A DNA stretch of 64,000 nucleotides. Source: Maritimibacter harenae. Lineage in GTDB: Bacteria; Pseudomonadota; Alphaproteobacteria; Rhodobacterales; Rhodobacteraceae. Below, piece after piece: positions 17,445 through 26,860 of this stretch. Below the pieces are notes generated by a model. That model searched no databases and was not told the DNA's origin. It saw only the letters and a list, made by a program, of their open reading frames with translations. Position 1 is the first letter of the stretch, and the number at the start of each line of letters is the position of its first letter. The translations under genes and the position numbers were made by a program. The stretch lies in the NCBI RefSeq assembly GCF_009882975.1, contig NZ_WTUX01000017.1, positions 200,641-264,640 of the forward strand, in the 5' to 3' direction.

Positions 17445-18854
17445 ATGGCAACCGAAATTCTCATGCCCGCGCTGAGCCCGACCATGGAAGAGGGCACGCT
17501 GGCCAAGTGGCTCGTCAAGGAAGGCGATGAGGTTTCCTCGGGCGATATCCTTGCCGAGATCGAGACCGACAAGGCGACGATGGAATTCGAAGCCGTGGAC
17601 GAAGGCACGATCGGCAAGATCCTGATCGACGCCGGCACCGAGGCCGTGAAGGTGAACACGCCCATCGCCGTGCTGCTCGAGGAAGGTGAGAGCGCCGACG
17701 ACATCGACACCGCGTCCAAGGCCCCGGCCTCGGACGAGGGGTCGAACGGCGGCGACGGCGGCGGCGCCACGCTCGAGGACACCGACACCGCGAAACCGAT
17801 GTCGACCCAGCCCGCAGCGGCCGTCCCGGAGCCCGAGACGCCGGAGGACCCGGAAATCCCCGAGGGCACCGAGATGAAGACCCAGACGGTCCGCGAAGCC
17901 CTGCGCGACGCGATGGCCGAGGAAATGCGCGGGGACGACGCCGTCTTCGTGATGGGCGAGGAAGTCGCGGAATACGAAGGCGCCTACAAGGTGACCCAGG
18001 GCCTGCTGGACGAATTCGGCTCCAAGCGCGTGATCGACACCCCGATCACCGAGCACGGCTTCGCCGGTCTCGCCACCGGCGCCGCGATGGGCAAGCTGCG
18101 CCCGGTCGTCGAGTTCATGACCTTCAACTTCGCCATGCAGGCGATCGACCAGATCATCAACACGGCCGCCAAGACGCGCTACATGTCCGGCGGCCAGATG
18201 AACGTGCCGGTCGTCTTCCGCGGCCCCAACGGCGCGGCCGCCCGCGTGGCCGCCCAGCACAGCCAGGATTACGCGGCGTGGTACGCCCAGATCCCCGGCC
18301 TGCACGTGGCGATGCCCTACTCCGCCGCAGACGCCAAGGGGCTGCTCAAGACCGCGATCCGCGGCGACACCCCGGTCGTCTTCCTCGAGAACGAGCTGCT
18401 CTACGGTCAGTCGTTCGAGGTGCCGGACATGGACGACTACACCGTCCCCTTCGGCAAGGCGCGCATCTGGCAGAAGGGCGATGACGTGACCATCGTGTCC
18501 TTTGGCATCGGCATGAAATACGCGCTCGAGGCCGCCGAGGTTCTGGCGGGCGAAGGCATCTCGGCCGAAGTCATCGACCTGCGCACCCTGCGCCCGATGG
18601 ACACCAAGACCGTGATCGAGAGCGTGAAGAAGACCAACCGCTGCGTCACCGTGGAAGAGGGCTGGCCGACCCCGTCGATCGGCAGCTGGATTTCGTCGGT
18701 CCTGATGCAGCAGGCGTTCGACTACCTCGACGCCCCGGTCATCAACTGCACCGGCAAGGACGTTCCGATGCCCTACGCGGCCAACCTCGAGAAGCTGGCG
18801 CTCGTCACCACCGACGAGGTGGTCGAGGCGGCCAAGACCGTCACCTACAAGTAA
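17445..18854 (+). CDS. pdhB: Pyruvate dehydrogenase E1 beta subunit with N-terminal lipoyl domain
   Basis: A 469-residue E1 beta. Residues 1-~85 are a lipoyl domain with the lipoylated lysine in [13 protein letters not shown]; an acidic, Ala/Pro-rich linker follows (about 85-140); the rest is the E1 beta fold ([44 protein letters not shown]). E1 beta with its own lipoyl domain is known from several Alphaproteobacteria but absent from E. coli and mitochondria. Its lipoyl domain is nearly identical to that of the next gene. Gaps to its neighbours are 24 and 12 bp. Confidence 0.96.
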   Translation: MATEILMPALSPTMEEGTLAKWLVKEGDEVSSGDILAEIETDKATMEFEAVDEGTIGKILIDAGTEAVKVNTPIAVLLEEGESADDIDTASKAPASDEGSNGGDGGGATLEDTDTAKPMSTQPAAAVPEPETPEDPEIPEGTEMKTQTVREALRDAMAEEMRGDDAVFVMGEEVAEYEGAYKVTQGLLDEFGSKRVIDTPITEHGFAGLATGAAMGKLRPVVEFMTFNFAMQAIDQIINTAAKTRYMSGGQMNVPVVFRGPNGAAARVAAQHSQDYAAWYAQIPGLHVAMPYSAADAKGLLKTAIRGDTPVVFLENELLYGQSFEVPDMDDYTVPFGKARIWQKGDDVTIVSFGIGMKYALEAAEVLAGEGISAEVIDLRTLRPMDTKTVIESVKKTNRCVTVEEGWPTPSIGSWISSVLMQQAFDYLDAPVINCTGKDVPMPYAANLEKLALVTTDEVVEAAKTVTYK

Positions 18855-18866
18855 GGAGAAAGCACG

Positions 18867-20207
18867 ATGCCCACGGAAATCCTGATGCCCGCGCTTTCCC
18901 CGACGATGGAGGAAGGCACGCTGGCCAAGTGGCTGGTGAAAGAGGGCGACACGGTATCGTCCGGCGATCTCCTGGCCGAGATCGAGACCGACAAGGCCAC
19001 GATGGAGTTCGAGGCGGTCGATGAAGGCACCATCGGCAAGATCCTCGTCGACGGCGGCACCGAGGGCGTGAAGGTCAACACGCCCATCGCGGTCCTGCTC
19101 GAAGAGGGCGAAAGCGCCGACGACATCGACACCTCCGGCGGCGGCAAGGGCGCCGACGAGAAGGCACCGACGGAAGCCGAGGCGAGCCCGGCCACCAAGA
19201 CGCCCGAGGCCGGAAAAGGCGGGTCCGAGACCCCTGCCCCCCAAAGCACCGGCCCGATCCCGGCGCCCAAGGACGACAAGGGCGACCGCATCTTCGCCTC
19301 GCCGCTCGCGCGCCGGATCGCCAAGGACAAGGGTCTCGATCTCACCCAGATCAAGGGCTCCGGTCCCAAGGGCCGGATCGTGAAGGCCGACGTCCTGGAC
19401 GCCAAGCCCGAAGCCAAGGCCGCCAAGGCCGAGGCCGCTCCGGCCGCCGCCGAGGGCGCCAAGGCGATGCCCGCCGGCATGGGGGCGGACACGGTGCTCA
19501 AGATGTACGAGGACCGCGAGTTCGAAGAGGTCAAGCTCGACGGGATGCGCAAGACGATCGCCGCCCGCCTGACCGAGGCGAAGCAGACGATCCCGCACTT
19601 CTACCTGCGCCGCGACATCAAGCTCGACGCGCTGCTGAAGTTCCGCTCGCAGCTCAACAAGCAGCTCGAGGGGCGTGGCGTGAAGCTGTCGGTGAACGAC
19701 TTCATCATCAAGGCCTCAGCGCTCGCGCTGCAGGCCGTGCCGGACGCCAACGCCGTCTGGGCCGGCGACCGGGTGCTGAAGCTCAAGCCCTCGGACGTGG
19801 CCGTGGCGGTCGCCATCGAAGGCGGGCTCTTCACGCCGGTGCTCAAGGACGCGGACACGAAGTCGGTCTCCGCCCTGTCGGCCGAGATGAAAGACCTCGC
19901 CGCCCGCGCCCGCGACCGCAAGCTCGCCCCGCATGAATACCAGGGCGGCAGCTTCGCGGTGTCGAACCTGGGCATGTTCGGGATCGACAACTTCGACGCG
20001 GTCATCAACCCGCCGCACGGCGGCATCCTCGCCGTCGGCGCGGGCGTGAAGAAGCCCGTCGTCAACGACGAGGGCGAAATCGAGGTCGCCACGATCATGT
20101 CCGTGACGCTCTCGGTCGATCACCGGGTCATCGACGGCGCGCTCGGGGCGCAGCTGCTGGAGCAGATCGTCCAGAACCTCGAGAACCCGATGGTGATGCT
20201 GGCCTGA
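18867..20207 (+). CDS. pdhC: Dihydrolipoamide acetyltransferase (E2) of pyruvate dehydrogenase
   Basis: A 446-residue E2. It has one lipoyl domain (residues 1-~85), a Pro/Ala/Lys linker, a peripheral subunit-binding domain ([29 protein letters not shown], written here in two parts: [14 protein letters not shown] and KGSGPKGRI, about 140-175), a second linker and the C-terminal catalytic core. The core ends in [15 protein letters not shown], containing the catalytic histidine and aspartate. It transfers acetyl groups to CoA and forms the core of the complex. A strong terminator follows, closing the pdhABC unit. Confidence 0.96.
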   Translation: MPTEILMPALSPTMEEGTLAKWLVKEGDTVSSGDLLAEIETDKATMEFEAVDEGTIGKILVDGGTEGVKVNTPIAVLLEEGESADDIDTSGGGKGADEKAPTEAEASPATKTPEAGKGGSETPAPQSTGPIPAPKDDKGDRIFASPLARRIAKDKGLDLTQIKGSGPKGRIVKADVLDAKPEAKAAKAEAAPAAAEGAKAMPAGMGADTVLKMYEDREFEEVKLDGMRKTIAARLTEAKQTIPHFYLRRDIKLDALLKFRSQLNKQLEGRGVKLSVNDFIIKASALALQAVPDANAVWAGDRVLKLKPSDVAVAVAIEGGLFTPVLKDADTKSVSALSAEMKDLAARARDRKLAPHEYQGGSFAVSNLGMFGIDNFDAVINPPHGGILAVGAGVKKPVVNDEGEIEVATIMSVTLSVDHRVIDGALGAQLLEQIVQNLENPMVMLA

Positions 20208-20230
20208 TCCGGGTCACGGGAAAACGCATG

Positions 20231-20262
20231 AGGGCCGCGCGGGTGACTGCGCGGCCCTTTTC
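20231..20262 (+). terminator. Terminator of the pdhABC operon
   Basis: AGGGCCGCGC and GCGCGGCCCT form a 10-bp perfect stem with an 8-base loop, followed by TTTTC. It lies 23 bp after the pdhC stop. Confidence 0.88.
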
Positions 20263-20299
20263 ATGTCAGCATGGCGGCGCAAGACAAGGGAGGTGAACA

Positions 20300-20617
20300 A
20301 TGGGCCATTTCATCGCGCTGTTCTTCGGCGGCGCCTTCGTCGCGAACATGCTGCCGCACCTGTTGGCCGGCATCCAGGGGCGTTTGTTCCCCTCGCCCTT
20401 CGCCAGCCCCCCGGGGCGCGGCATGTCGCCCCCGGTCGTGAACGTGATCTGGGGATCGGTGAACGGCGTGGCGGGCTGGGCGCTTCTGTGCCCCGTCGGG
20501 GCGCTCGACCCGGGCGCGCTGGCCGACCTGGCCGTGGCCGGGTCGGGCGGCTTCCTCATGGCGCTGATGCTCGCCTGGCACTTCGGGCGCGTCATGGCGG
20601 AGGCGGGCCGGGCCTGA
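20300..20617 (+). CDS. Small membrane protein of unknown function
   Basis: A 105-residue protein with three hydrophobic helices (about residues 3-25, 45-68 and 77-98) and a proline-rich loop after the first. It begins MGHFIALFFGGAFVANMLPH. The start is well supported by GGGAGGTG seven bases upstream. No family was recognised. It follows the pdh terminator and is itself followed by a strong bidirectional hairpin, so it is probably a single-gene unit. Confidence 0.65.
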   Translation: MGHFIALFFGGAFVANMLPHLLAGIQGRLFPSPFASPPGRGMSPPVVNVIWGSVNGVAGWALLCPVGALDPGALADLAVAGSGGFLMALMLAWHFGRVMAEAGRA

Positions 20618-20637
20618 AAAAGCCGGCCCCGAAAAAG

Positions 20638-20671
20638 AAAGGAGCGCGGGGACGGACCCCGACGCTCCTTT
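20638..20671. terminator. Strong bidirectional terminator
   Basis: AAAGGAGCG and CGCTCCTTT form the outer stem and CGGGG/CCCCG the inner stem around ACGGA. On the minus strand it is followed by CTTTTT, serving the 22-residue micro-protein at 20694; on the plus strand it follows the 105-residue membrane protein. Confidence 0.82.
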
Positions 20672-20693
20672 GTCTTTCCAGATGTGTCTGCGC

Positions 20694-20762
20694 TCAGGCC
20701 GCGATGGCCACCGCATACAGCGCCGCGAACCCGAGTACCGTGGCAATCCACATACGAAGCAT
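20694..20762 (-). CDS. 22-residue hydrophobic micro-protein 1
   Basis: ATG to TGA gives 22 residues: MLRMWIATVLGF followed by ten more Ala/Val/Tyr-rich residues. It is a single short transmembrane-type helix after a basic start. AAGGGA lies eight bases upstream of the ATG, and a strong terminator begins 23 bp after the stop, so it has the layout of a separate expressed unit. No family was recognised. A second protein of exactly the same length and type lies 241 bp upstream on the same strand. Confidence 0.55.
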   Translation of the reverse strand: MLRMWIATVLGFAALYAVAIAA

Positions 20763-20946
20763 TGTTCTGTCCCTTGTTGTCCTGTTGGTGGCCATACCTT
20801 TGATTAAAATGATCCGCGTGTCATGTCGTCTGGGTCCGGGTGCGCGATGTTTTGCCTATGGGACCCGAACCCTCGGATGTCGCGCCCGCTGCGCGAGATA
20901 GCCAAGCGACCTCAAGGCCTTGCCTCCGGCCCGGGACGGAGCCGGC

Positions 20947-20982
20947 AAAAAAATGACCCGCGCGGCGGGCCGCACGGGTCAT
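20947..20982 (-). terminator. Terminator of micro-protein 2
   Basis: ATGACCCG and CGGGTCAT form an 8-bp perfect stem; on the minus strand it ends in a run of seven T. It lies 20 bp beyond the stop of the micro-protein at 21003. Confidence 0.85.
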
Positions 20983-21002
20983 CGTCTGTGGTGTCTGTCG
21001 GG

Positions 21003-21071
21003 TCACGCGATCAGGGCAAGGGTGCTGCCTGCGGCAAGCCAGCCGAGCGCGATGAAGGCAAAGTGTTTCAT
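21003..21071 (-). CDS. 22-residue hydrophobic micro-protein 2
   Basis: ATG to TGA gives 22 residues beginning MKHFAFIALGWLAAG and ending in a hydrophobic Leu/Ala stretch. GGGAGACG provides a good RBS seven bases from the start, and a terminator with seven T follows. The architecture (Lys start, one helix, own RBS, own terminator) matches that of micro-protein 1. It is upstream of micro-protein 1 and downstream of cysE, separated from both by terminators. Function unknown; an inner-membrane regulator or assembly factor is one possibility. Confidence 0.6.
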   Translation of the reverse strand: MKHFAFIALGWLAAGSTLALIA

Positions 21072-21179
21072 GGTCGTCTCCCAGGCGTTTCGAGTGCCCG
21101 ATCCTGTCGGGCTGTTGCCTAAGAAACGGTAAACGCGGCGCGAAAGTTCCACGCCGCGCACGCTAAATGTTGATAAAAT

Positions 21180-21210
21180 GAAAGCGGCCACCACTAACAG
21201 AGCCGCTTTC
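21180..21210 (-). terminator. Terminator of cysE
   Basis: GAAAGCGGC and GCCGCTTTC form a 9-bp perfect stem with a 13-base loop; on the minus strand it is followed by ATTTTAT. It lies 6 bp beyond the cysE stop. Confidence 0.82.
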
Positions 21211-21216
21211 GGGGGA

Positions 21217-22032
21217 TCACTGCGCGTCGCGCGTGCCCAGGAGCTGGTTCATGGACACGGACGGATGCGCGCAGCCCGCCTCGCCCACGACCTTGGCGGG
21301 CACGCCCGCGACGGTCTTGGCCGGCGGCACGTCCGACAACACGACCGAGCCGGCCGCGATGCGCGAGCAGCAGCCCACGGTGATGTTGCCCAGCACCTTG
21401 GCGCCGGCCCCGATCAGCACCTCGTCGGCGATCTTGGGGTGACGATCCTCTTCCTCCTTGCCGGTGCCGCCCAGCGTCACCGAGTGGAGCATCGAAACAT
21501 TGTCGCCCACGACCGCCGTCTCGCCGATCACGATGGAATGGGCATGGTCGATCATGATCCCCTTGCCCATGCGCGCGGCCGGGTGGATGTCGATGCCGTA
21601 GACCTCGGAGCAGCGCATCTGGAGGAAATAGGACAGATCCTTGCGCCCCTTCTTCCACAGCCAGTGCGCCAGCCGGTGGGCCTGCATGCCCTGGAAGCCC
21701 TTGAAATAAAGGATCGGCTGCAGCATCCGGTGGGTGGCCGGGTCACGCTCGATCACGGCGTTGAGGTCGGCGCGCGCGGCTTCGGCCAGGCTGGGGTCGT
21801 CCGCCAGCGCCTCGTCCGCGACTTCGCGCAGCACCATCATCGACATCTCGTTCGAGCTCAGCTTGGCCGCGATGCGGTAGCTCAGCGCGCTTTCAAGCGA
21901 CTTGTGATGCAGGATACAGGCATGGATCAGCCCGCCCATCAGCGGATCCTTCGCAACCGCTTCGTGGGCTTCCGAGGTGATCCGGTCCCACACCGGGTCG
22001 ATCGCGCGGGGTTTGACTTTGGTCTCGGCCAT
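21217..22032 (-). CDS. cysE: Serine O-acetyltransferase
   Basis: A 271-residue enzyme making O-acetylserine from serine and acetyl-CoA, the first step of cysteine synthesis. The N-terminal helical domain is followed by a left-handed beta-helix of hexapeptide repeats (about residues 150-240) containing GIDIHPAARMGKGIMIDHAH and VGDNVSMLHSVTLGGTGKE. The start at 22032 is preferred over the ATG at 22044 because GGAGG, the RBS, lies inside that 12-base extension. The C-terminal tail, which binds cysteine synthase in homologues, ends here in a less typical LLGTRDAQ. It is a single-gene unit. Confidence 0.94.
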   Translation of the reverse strand: MAETKVKPRAIDPVWDRITSEAHEAVAKDPLMGGLIHACILHHKSLESALSYRIAAKLSSNEMSMMVLREVADEALADDPSLAEAARADLNAVIERDPATHRMLQPILYFKGFQGMQAHRLAHWLWKKGRKDLSYFLQMRCSEVYGIDIHPAARMGKGIMIDHAHSIVIGETAVVGDNVSMLHSVTLGGTGKEEEDRHPKIADEVLIGAGAKVLGNITVGCCSRIAAGSVVLSDVPPAKTVAGVPAKVVGEAGCAHPSVSMNQLLGTRDAQ

Positions 22033-22120
22033 GCGGGCCTCCATGCAAGTTGTGACGCCGTCTTACTGTAGATAGGGTCGAAATTCCAAACGCAAACCTG
22101 TGATGGGAAAGGTCACGCGC

Positions 22121-22459
22121 ATGGATGAGACGCGCATCGCACGCTACCGCGCCGCGCTCGAGACCGCCCTGGCCGAGCTCGACAGCGACGACGACCTGGG
22201 CGCCGAGGGGCAGAAGACCGTCGATCTCGACCAGCAAGCTGTGGGCCGCCTGTCACGCATGGACGCGCTCCAGGGGCAGGCGATGGCCAAGGCGACCGCC
22301 GCCCGGCGCGAAACACAACGGCGCCGGATCGCTGCGGCGTTCGAGCGGATGGACGAGGGCGAATACGGCTACTGCGTCGACTGCGGCGAGGAAATCGCCG
22401 AGAAACGGCTCGACCTCGACCCGGCGGTGCCGACCTGCATTTCCTGCGCGCGTGGATAG
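22121..22459 (+). CDS. DksA/TraR-type C4 zinc-finger protein
   Basis: A 112-residue protein. An N-terminal helical hairpin (coiled coil, about residues 1-75) carries acidic residues at its turn (DSDDDLGAEG). A C4 zinc finger follows, with CVDCGEEI and CISC near the C-terminus. DksA-family proteins act in the RNA polymerase secondary channel and potentiate ppGpp. It is shorter than E. coli DksA (151), so it is called a DksA-like paralogue. AAAGG lies eight bases before the ATG. It converges with the last GTA gene, with only 33 bp between the stops. Confidence 0.82.
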   Translation: MDETRIARYRAALETALAELDSDDDLGAEGQKTVDLDQQAVGRLSRMDALQGQAMAKATAARRETQRRRIAAAFERMDEGEYGYCVDCGEEIAEKRLDLDPAVPTCISCARG

Positions 22460-22492
22460 GGATTTCCGGCCGATTTAGATGTCCGAAGCCGC

Positions 22493-25400
22493 CTAGGACG
22501 GCACGTCGATCCGCGCCGACGGACCCGGGCCGAAGCTCTGCGACAGCTGTGCCACCTCGACCTCGAACGGTGCGATCACTCCGTCGGCGGCCTGCGCTGC
22601 CGCGTCGTAGGTCCAGTGCGGCGCGCTCACCGTCAGCTCCCGCTTCACGGCGCCCCCCTGGCGCACGCGGACGCGGTAGAGCTCCGCCTCCTCGCCCAAG
22701 GGCACGTCCACGCCCTGCCAGCTGTCACCATCCACCCGCGTCCGGCGCACCCAGCTGACCGCCACGTCGCCGCCCGCCCGCGTGGCCCGCAGGTGCACCG
22801 GCGCGTAGGGCCGCAGCCCGACCCCTTGCGTCGTCACCACCGCGTGGTCGTAGGTCGCGTCGTCGATCGGTTCCGAGGCCGGGCCGTAACGGTAGTGGCG
22901 TTCGAGCCCGCGCGCCGACAGCGGCAGGTCGAGCGGCGTGACCGCACCGTCGAGGATGACCACGGTCGCCCCCACCGGCCATTCGTCCGGCATGACCCAT
23001 TCGCTTCCCGCCTGCCCCCGCAGGCGGCCCGAGAGCGCGTAGACGCCCGCCTCGACAAGCTCGGCCTGGGCAAACTGGAACACCTCCCACCCGTCGGGCG
23101 TGCCGAAGCCGATGACGGCCACGTTCTCCCCGTCGAAGAGGCCATCGACCCCGGCCGAGGACAGGGCGCCCCCCAGCATCCGCACGCGCAGCGCAGGACC
23201 GCGGTCGATCAGCCCGGGGCGCGCCCGGGGCAGCACGCTTTCCGTGATCCCGACCCGCGCGCGCGCCGTCACCACCCGGTTCAGGCCGTAGCCGTTGTCG
23301 GTGGTCGAGGAGAACACCGCCACGGGCCCCGGCCAGGGGTCGGCGGTGACGGCCACGCGCGGCAGATGCGCGAGCACGTCGCCGGTGAGCGCCGGGAGGT
23401 CGAGGAAGATCGGATGCACCGGCACCGCAGGGGTGAAGGGGGCGAGCGCCGGGGCACGCTGCGGCGTCTCGGCGGGGGCCAGCACCCCCGGCTCCACGCG
23501 CACGGCCTCGACCATCTGCACCCCGGCCTGCTCCACGTGGTCGATCCGGTAGTGACCGCCCCCCGCCTCGGACGCGATTTCGACGACCTCGCCTGCCTGC
23601 CGTCCCAGCGCGGAGGGCGGCAGCGCGAAACGCGCCCGGTCGCGCGCGACCCGCGCCTCGGCGAGCCAGCGTTCCGCGGTCGCCTGCGCCTCGGCCCCGG
23701 TGAGGACCAGTGGCAGGTCCGAGGTCGAAACCGCCCGCGTTTCCTCGTCCGCGAAGACCGCTTCGGTCGCACGGATGTCATAGGCCGCGTCCGCCTCCGC
23801 ATGGTTGATGCGCACCCGCCCGATCATCTCGGCCTCCGGCGCGCGGGTGAGCTCGAGGTCCCCGTCGATCTCGCCCGTCGCGGCGAGTGTCGCGGGATCG
23901 AGCGTCCCGTCCGGCGCGCCCGAGCGGGTGAAGAATTCAAGCCGCCCGCCCCGCTCGGCCGCCTCGAACCCGTAGGCCAGCATGAGGGGCTGCAGGGCCG
24001 CGCGCGCGTCGGTCACCTGGTCCACGTGATAGCCGCGCAGCAGACCGTGCAAGCGCGTCGTATCGACCCGGGTGACGCCAGAACGGCGGCAGATTTCGGT
24101 CACCACCGCGGCGAGCGACACGTTCGTCGCGCGGCCGTTCAGCCAGTGACCCCGCGCGTAATTCTCCCAGTCGCTCCACGTGTCCCGCAGGCCGGGAAAC
24201 CACGGGAAGGGCCGCGCGTCCCAGGCCCAGGCGTGGGCGCGGGACATGTCGACCATCGTGACCCCGGTGATCGGATGGGTCGGGTTGTGCTCGGGATCGT
24301 CCCAGTACTCGCGCATCGCACGCAGGTACTGCATCTGCATGTAATCGTCGCGCCGCCCGTTCGATTGGCGCGGCAGCGCGCTCTCCGCGCTCTTGGGGTC
24401 GAGGAAGGCGTTGGGCTGGTTCGCCCCCTTGTCGATCGCCGCGCAGCCGTATTCCGTGAACCAGACAGGCTTCGATCCCGCCTGCCAGGCGGTGGGCGCC
24501 GTCTGCCGCACGCCGCCGATCCGCTCGTGGTGCTCATGCTCCCACCAGGACCGGATGTCCTTGTAGCGAAACACCCACGGCTCCCCGTGCGCGCCGTCGG
24601 TGATCGGCGTGCGCAGCTGGACCGCCCGCGCCTCGGGGGCGTGGTAGTACCAATCGTAGCCCTCGCCCCCGGCCACGTTCGCCTTGAGATAGTCGAGGTC
24701 GTAGATCGCCCCCCAGTGCGCATCCGCATGATCGGGGCCTTCGCGCCAGTCGGCGAGCGGCATGTAGTTGTCGATCCCGATGAAGTCGATCTCGTCATCC
24801 GCCCAGAGCGGGTCGAGGTGGAAGTAGACGTCCCCCGATCCGTCCTGCGGGTGGTACCCGAAATACTCGCTCCAGTCAGCGGCGTATGAGATCTTCACGT
24901 CGGGGCCGAGGACCTGGCGCACGTCGGCGGCAAGGCTGCGCAGCGCCGCGACCGCCGGGAACGTGCCGCCCGTGCCCCGGATCTGTGTCAAGCCGCGCAT
25001 CTCTGAGCCGATCAGGAACGCATCCACCCCACCGGCGGCCGCGCAAAGGGCGGCGTAGTGGAGGATGAAGCGCCGGTAGGACCATTCGTCGGGGCCGGAA
25101 TAGCTCACCGTCGCGCCGTCCACCGTGAAATGCTGCGGGCCGGCGGTGCCGAAGAACGCGTCGACCTCGGCATCGGCCGCCGCGGTGCCGTCTGGCGAGC
25201 CGTCCGTGCCCGGCGCTGCCGACAGGGTGATACGCCCGCGCCAGGGCAGCGCCGGCTGGTCCGCCGCCCCGCTCCACGGGTCCGGCAGGCCATTGCCCGC
25301 AAGCTGCTCCATCAGGATGAAAGGATAGAAGGTGACGGCCTGGCCCGCCTGCCGCAGCCGGTCGATCGCCTGCACGACGGATTGGTCCGTGGGCGTGCCG

Positions 25401-26419
25401 CCATAGACCGGCGCGCCGTCCTGCTTCGGCACCTCGCCAGCCTGCGTGCGGGTGAGCCCGGACACGGACCACGGCATCGCGGCACTGTCGCGCGCGCTCT
25501 GCTCCACCCTTGGGTGCAACCCGCAGGCGCCCGCCCGCAGGTCGGTCCCGAACCACGAGACGACCAGCGACACGGCCTCGCAGTTCGGCAGTTCGCCCTC
25601 GAGCATCGACACGGACGCCTCGAAATCCGAGGTCCCCAGCGGCGTGTGCTGGTTGACCGGCATTGCCTCGCCCGGCCGCCCCGAGAAGCGGACGATATCG
25701 GTGGCCAGCGCGTATTCTCCACAGCCCGGGATCAGCGCCACGGCGCGGGTGCCGCGCGCGATCCCGGGCGCCTGGTCGGGCTGCTCCGGGCGCATGACCT
25801 CGAAGTTCAGGACCGGGATACGGTTGCCATAGGCGTTGAGGTCGAGGTTCTCGATGACCACGTAGGCGGTGCCGCGAAACGCGGGCGTGTTCCCGGGGCC
25901 CAGCGCGGCCTCGAGCGCCGGGTCGGGCGCCTGGCTTTCGCTCCCCGGGTAGACGCGCATCGACAGGTGGCCGGGCTTCACTTCGGCCCCGTCCGCCCAG
26001 ACCCGGCCGACCCGCGTGATCTCGCCCTCGCAGAGCGCGATCGCGAGGGTCACGGAATAGGAATACTCGGCCACCGTCGGGCCGGAGGCGGCGAAGCCCT
26101 TGCCCGAGCCGCCGCTTTCAGCCGCGTTCACGTGCCGGTTTTCGCGGATGCGGTCGGCCCAGATCACCTGGCCGCCGACGCGAAACCGCCCGTGGACCCG
26201 GCCGATCGGCGCGCCCTCGGACACGCCGGTGAGGCGCAGGCGACCCAGCTTGCCCGTCTCCACGGCGCGCGAGCCGCCGCCGACGAGCGTGTTGTCGATC
26301 ATGCGCCCGGCGATCGCGCCGACCGCGCGGCCGATCACGACCGACGACAGGCCCAGGACCGAGCCGCCCACGGATGCGCCGACCGCGGCGCCCACGGCGG
26401 AAAGAACGATGGTGGCCAT
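22493..26419 (-). CDS. GTA host-specificity / TIM-barrel-like tail protein (g15)
   Basis: A 1308-residue protein at the distal end of the GTA cluster. An N-terminal glycine-rich hydrophobic segment (residues 1-~40) is followed by tail-hub-like domains. The middle contains a glycoside-hydrolase-like TIM barrel (about 400-800, including IGSEMRGLTQIRG, SYAADWSEYFGYHP and KPVWFTEYGCAAIDKGANQP). The C-terminal half is beta-rich. This matches g15 of the Rhodobacter capsulatus GTA, the megatron/host-specificity component of the base plate. It starts 3 bp after g14. Length is normal for the family. No frameshift is seen. Confidence 0.93.
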   Translation of the reverse strand: MATIVLSAVGAAVGASVGGSVLGLSSVVIGRAVGAIAGRMIDNTLVGGGSRAVETGKLGRLRLTGVSEGAPIGRVHGRFRVGGQVIWADRIRENRHVNAAESGGSGKGFAASGPTVAEYSYSVTLAIALCEGEITRVGRVWADGAEVKPGHLSMRVYPGSESQAPDPALEAALGPGNTPAFRGTAYVVIENLDLNAYGNRIPVLNFEVMRPEQPDQAPGIARGTRAVALIPGCGEYALATDIVRFSGRPGEAMPVNQHTPLGTSDFEASVSMLEGELPNCEAVSLVVSWFGTDLRAGACGLHPRVEQSARDSAAMPWSVSGLTRTQAGEVPKQDGAPVYGGTPTDQSVVQAIDRLRQAGQAVTFYPFILMEQLAGNGLPDPWSGAADQPALPWRGRITLSAAPGTDGSPDGTAAADAEVDAFFGTAGPQHFTVDGATVSYSGPDEWSYRRFILHYAALCAAAGGVDAFLIGSEMRGLTQIRGTGGTFPAVAALRSLAADVRQVLGPDVKISYAADWSEYFGYHPQDGSGDVYFHLDPLWADDEIDFIGIDNYMPLADWREGPDHADAHWGAIYDLDYLKANVAGGEGYDWYYHAPEARAVQLRTPITDGAHGEPWVFRYKDIRSWWEHEHHERIGGVRQTAPTAWQAGSKPVWFTEYGCAAIDKGANQPNAFLDPKSAESALPRQSNGRRDDYMQMQYLRAMREYWDDPEHNPTHPITGVTMVDMSRAHAWAWDARPFPWFPGLRDTWSDWENYARGHWLNGRATNVSLAAVVTEICRRSGVTRVDTTRLHGLLRGYHVDQVTDARAALQPLMLAYGFEAAERGGRLEFFTRSGAPDGTLDPATLAATGEIDGDLELTRAPEAEMIGRVRINHAEADAAYDIRATEAVFADEETRAVSTSDLPLVLTGAEAQATAERWLAEARVARDRARFALPPSALGRQAGEVVEIASEAGGGHYRIDHVEQAGVQMVEAVRVEPGVLAPAETPQRAPALAPFTPAVPVHPIFLDLPALTGDVLAHLPRVAVTADPWPGPVAVFSSTTDNGYGLNRVVTARARVGITESVLPRARPGLIDRGPALRVRMLGGALSSAGVDGLFDGENVAVIGFGTPDGWEVFQFAQAELVEAGVYALSGRLRGQAGSEWVMPDEWPVGATVVILDGAVTPLDLPLSARGLERHYRYGPASEPIDDATYDHAVVTTQGVGLRPYAPVHLRATRAGGDVAVSWVRRTRVDGDSWQGVDVPLGEEAELYRVRVRQGGAVKRELTVSAPHWTYDAAAQAADGVIAPFEVEVAQLSQSFGPGPSARIDVPS

Positions 26420-26422
26420 GTG

Positions 26423-26860
26423 CTACCCCCTTTCGGGAAACCTGAATGCGCCCACGATCCGGCGCCGCCACGGCGCGGAGAGCGAGCTTTCGACAACGCC
26501 GTGACCGGCGTAGGCGTGGATGAAGGTGGGCGCGGCTCCGGTGGCGGCGAGAATGCCCAGGTGCTTGGCCACCGCGCCGGCGCGCATGCGGAAAAGCACC
26601 ACGTCGCCGGGGCGCGCGGCCTCGATGCGCAGCGCGACGAGGTGCGCGGTCGCGGCGCGCAGCAGGACCTCGTCGCGCGCGGGCTCGGACCAGTCGGCGG
26701 TGTAGGCCGGCACCGGGGCCGGCTCGTCCCCGTGAAGCGCGCGCCAGACACCGCGCACGAGCCCGAGGCAATCCGCCCCCGCGCCCCGGCAGGAGGCCTG
26801 GTGGCGATAGGGCGTGCCGAGCCAGGCGCGCGCCTCCGCCACGACCGCTTCGCCCCTCAT
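26423..26860 (-). CDS. GTA NlpC/P60 cell-wall peptidase (g14)
   Basis: A 145-residue NlpC/P60 protein starting at the ATG at 26860, which overlaps the g13 stop in an ATGA junction. The catalytic cysteine is in GADCLGLVRGVW (about residues 28-39) and the histidine is in AKHLGILAATG. In the R. capsulatus GTA the equivalent protein sits in the tail tip and is thought to cut peptidoglycan during DNA delivery. Longer in-frame ORFs upstream are out of context and arginine-rich, so they are excluded. Confidence 0.92.
   Translation of the reverse strand: MRGEAVVAEARAWLGTPYRHQASCRGAGADCLGLVRGVWRALHGDEPAPVPAYTADWSEPARDEVLLRAATAHLVALRIEAARPGDVVLFRMRAGAVAKHLGILAATGAAPTFIHAYAGHGVVESSLSAPWRRRIVGAFRFPERG

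Noticed and set aside
16458-19598. 1046-codon open frame on the minus strand across pdhABC
   Set aside because: It is antisense to three unmistakable pdh genes and is rich in H, R, G and D in the pattern produced by reading GC-rich genes backwards; it has no family features.
22616-24889. 757-codon plus-strand frame inside GTA g15
   Set aside because: Arg/His/Pro/Gly-rich composition typical of the antisense frame of a GC-rich gene; g15 is clearly coding.
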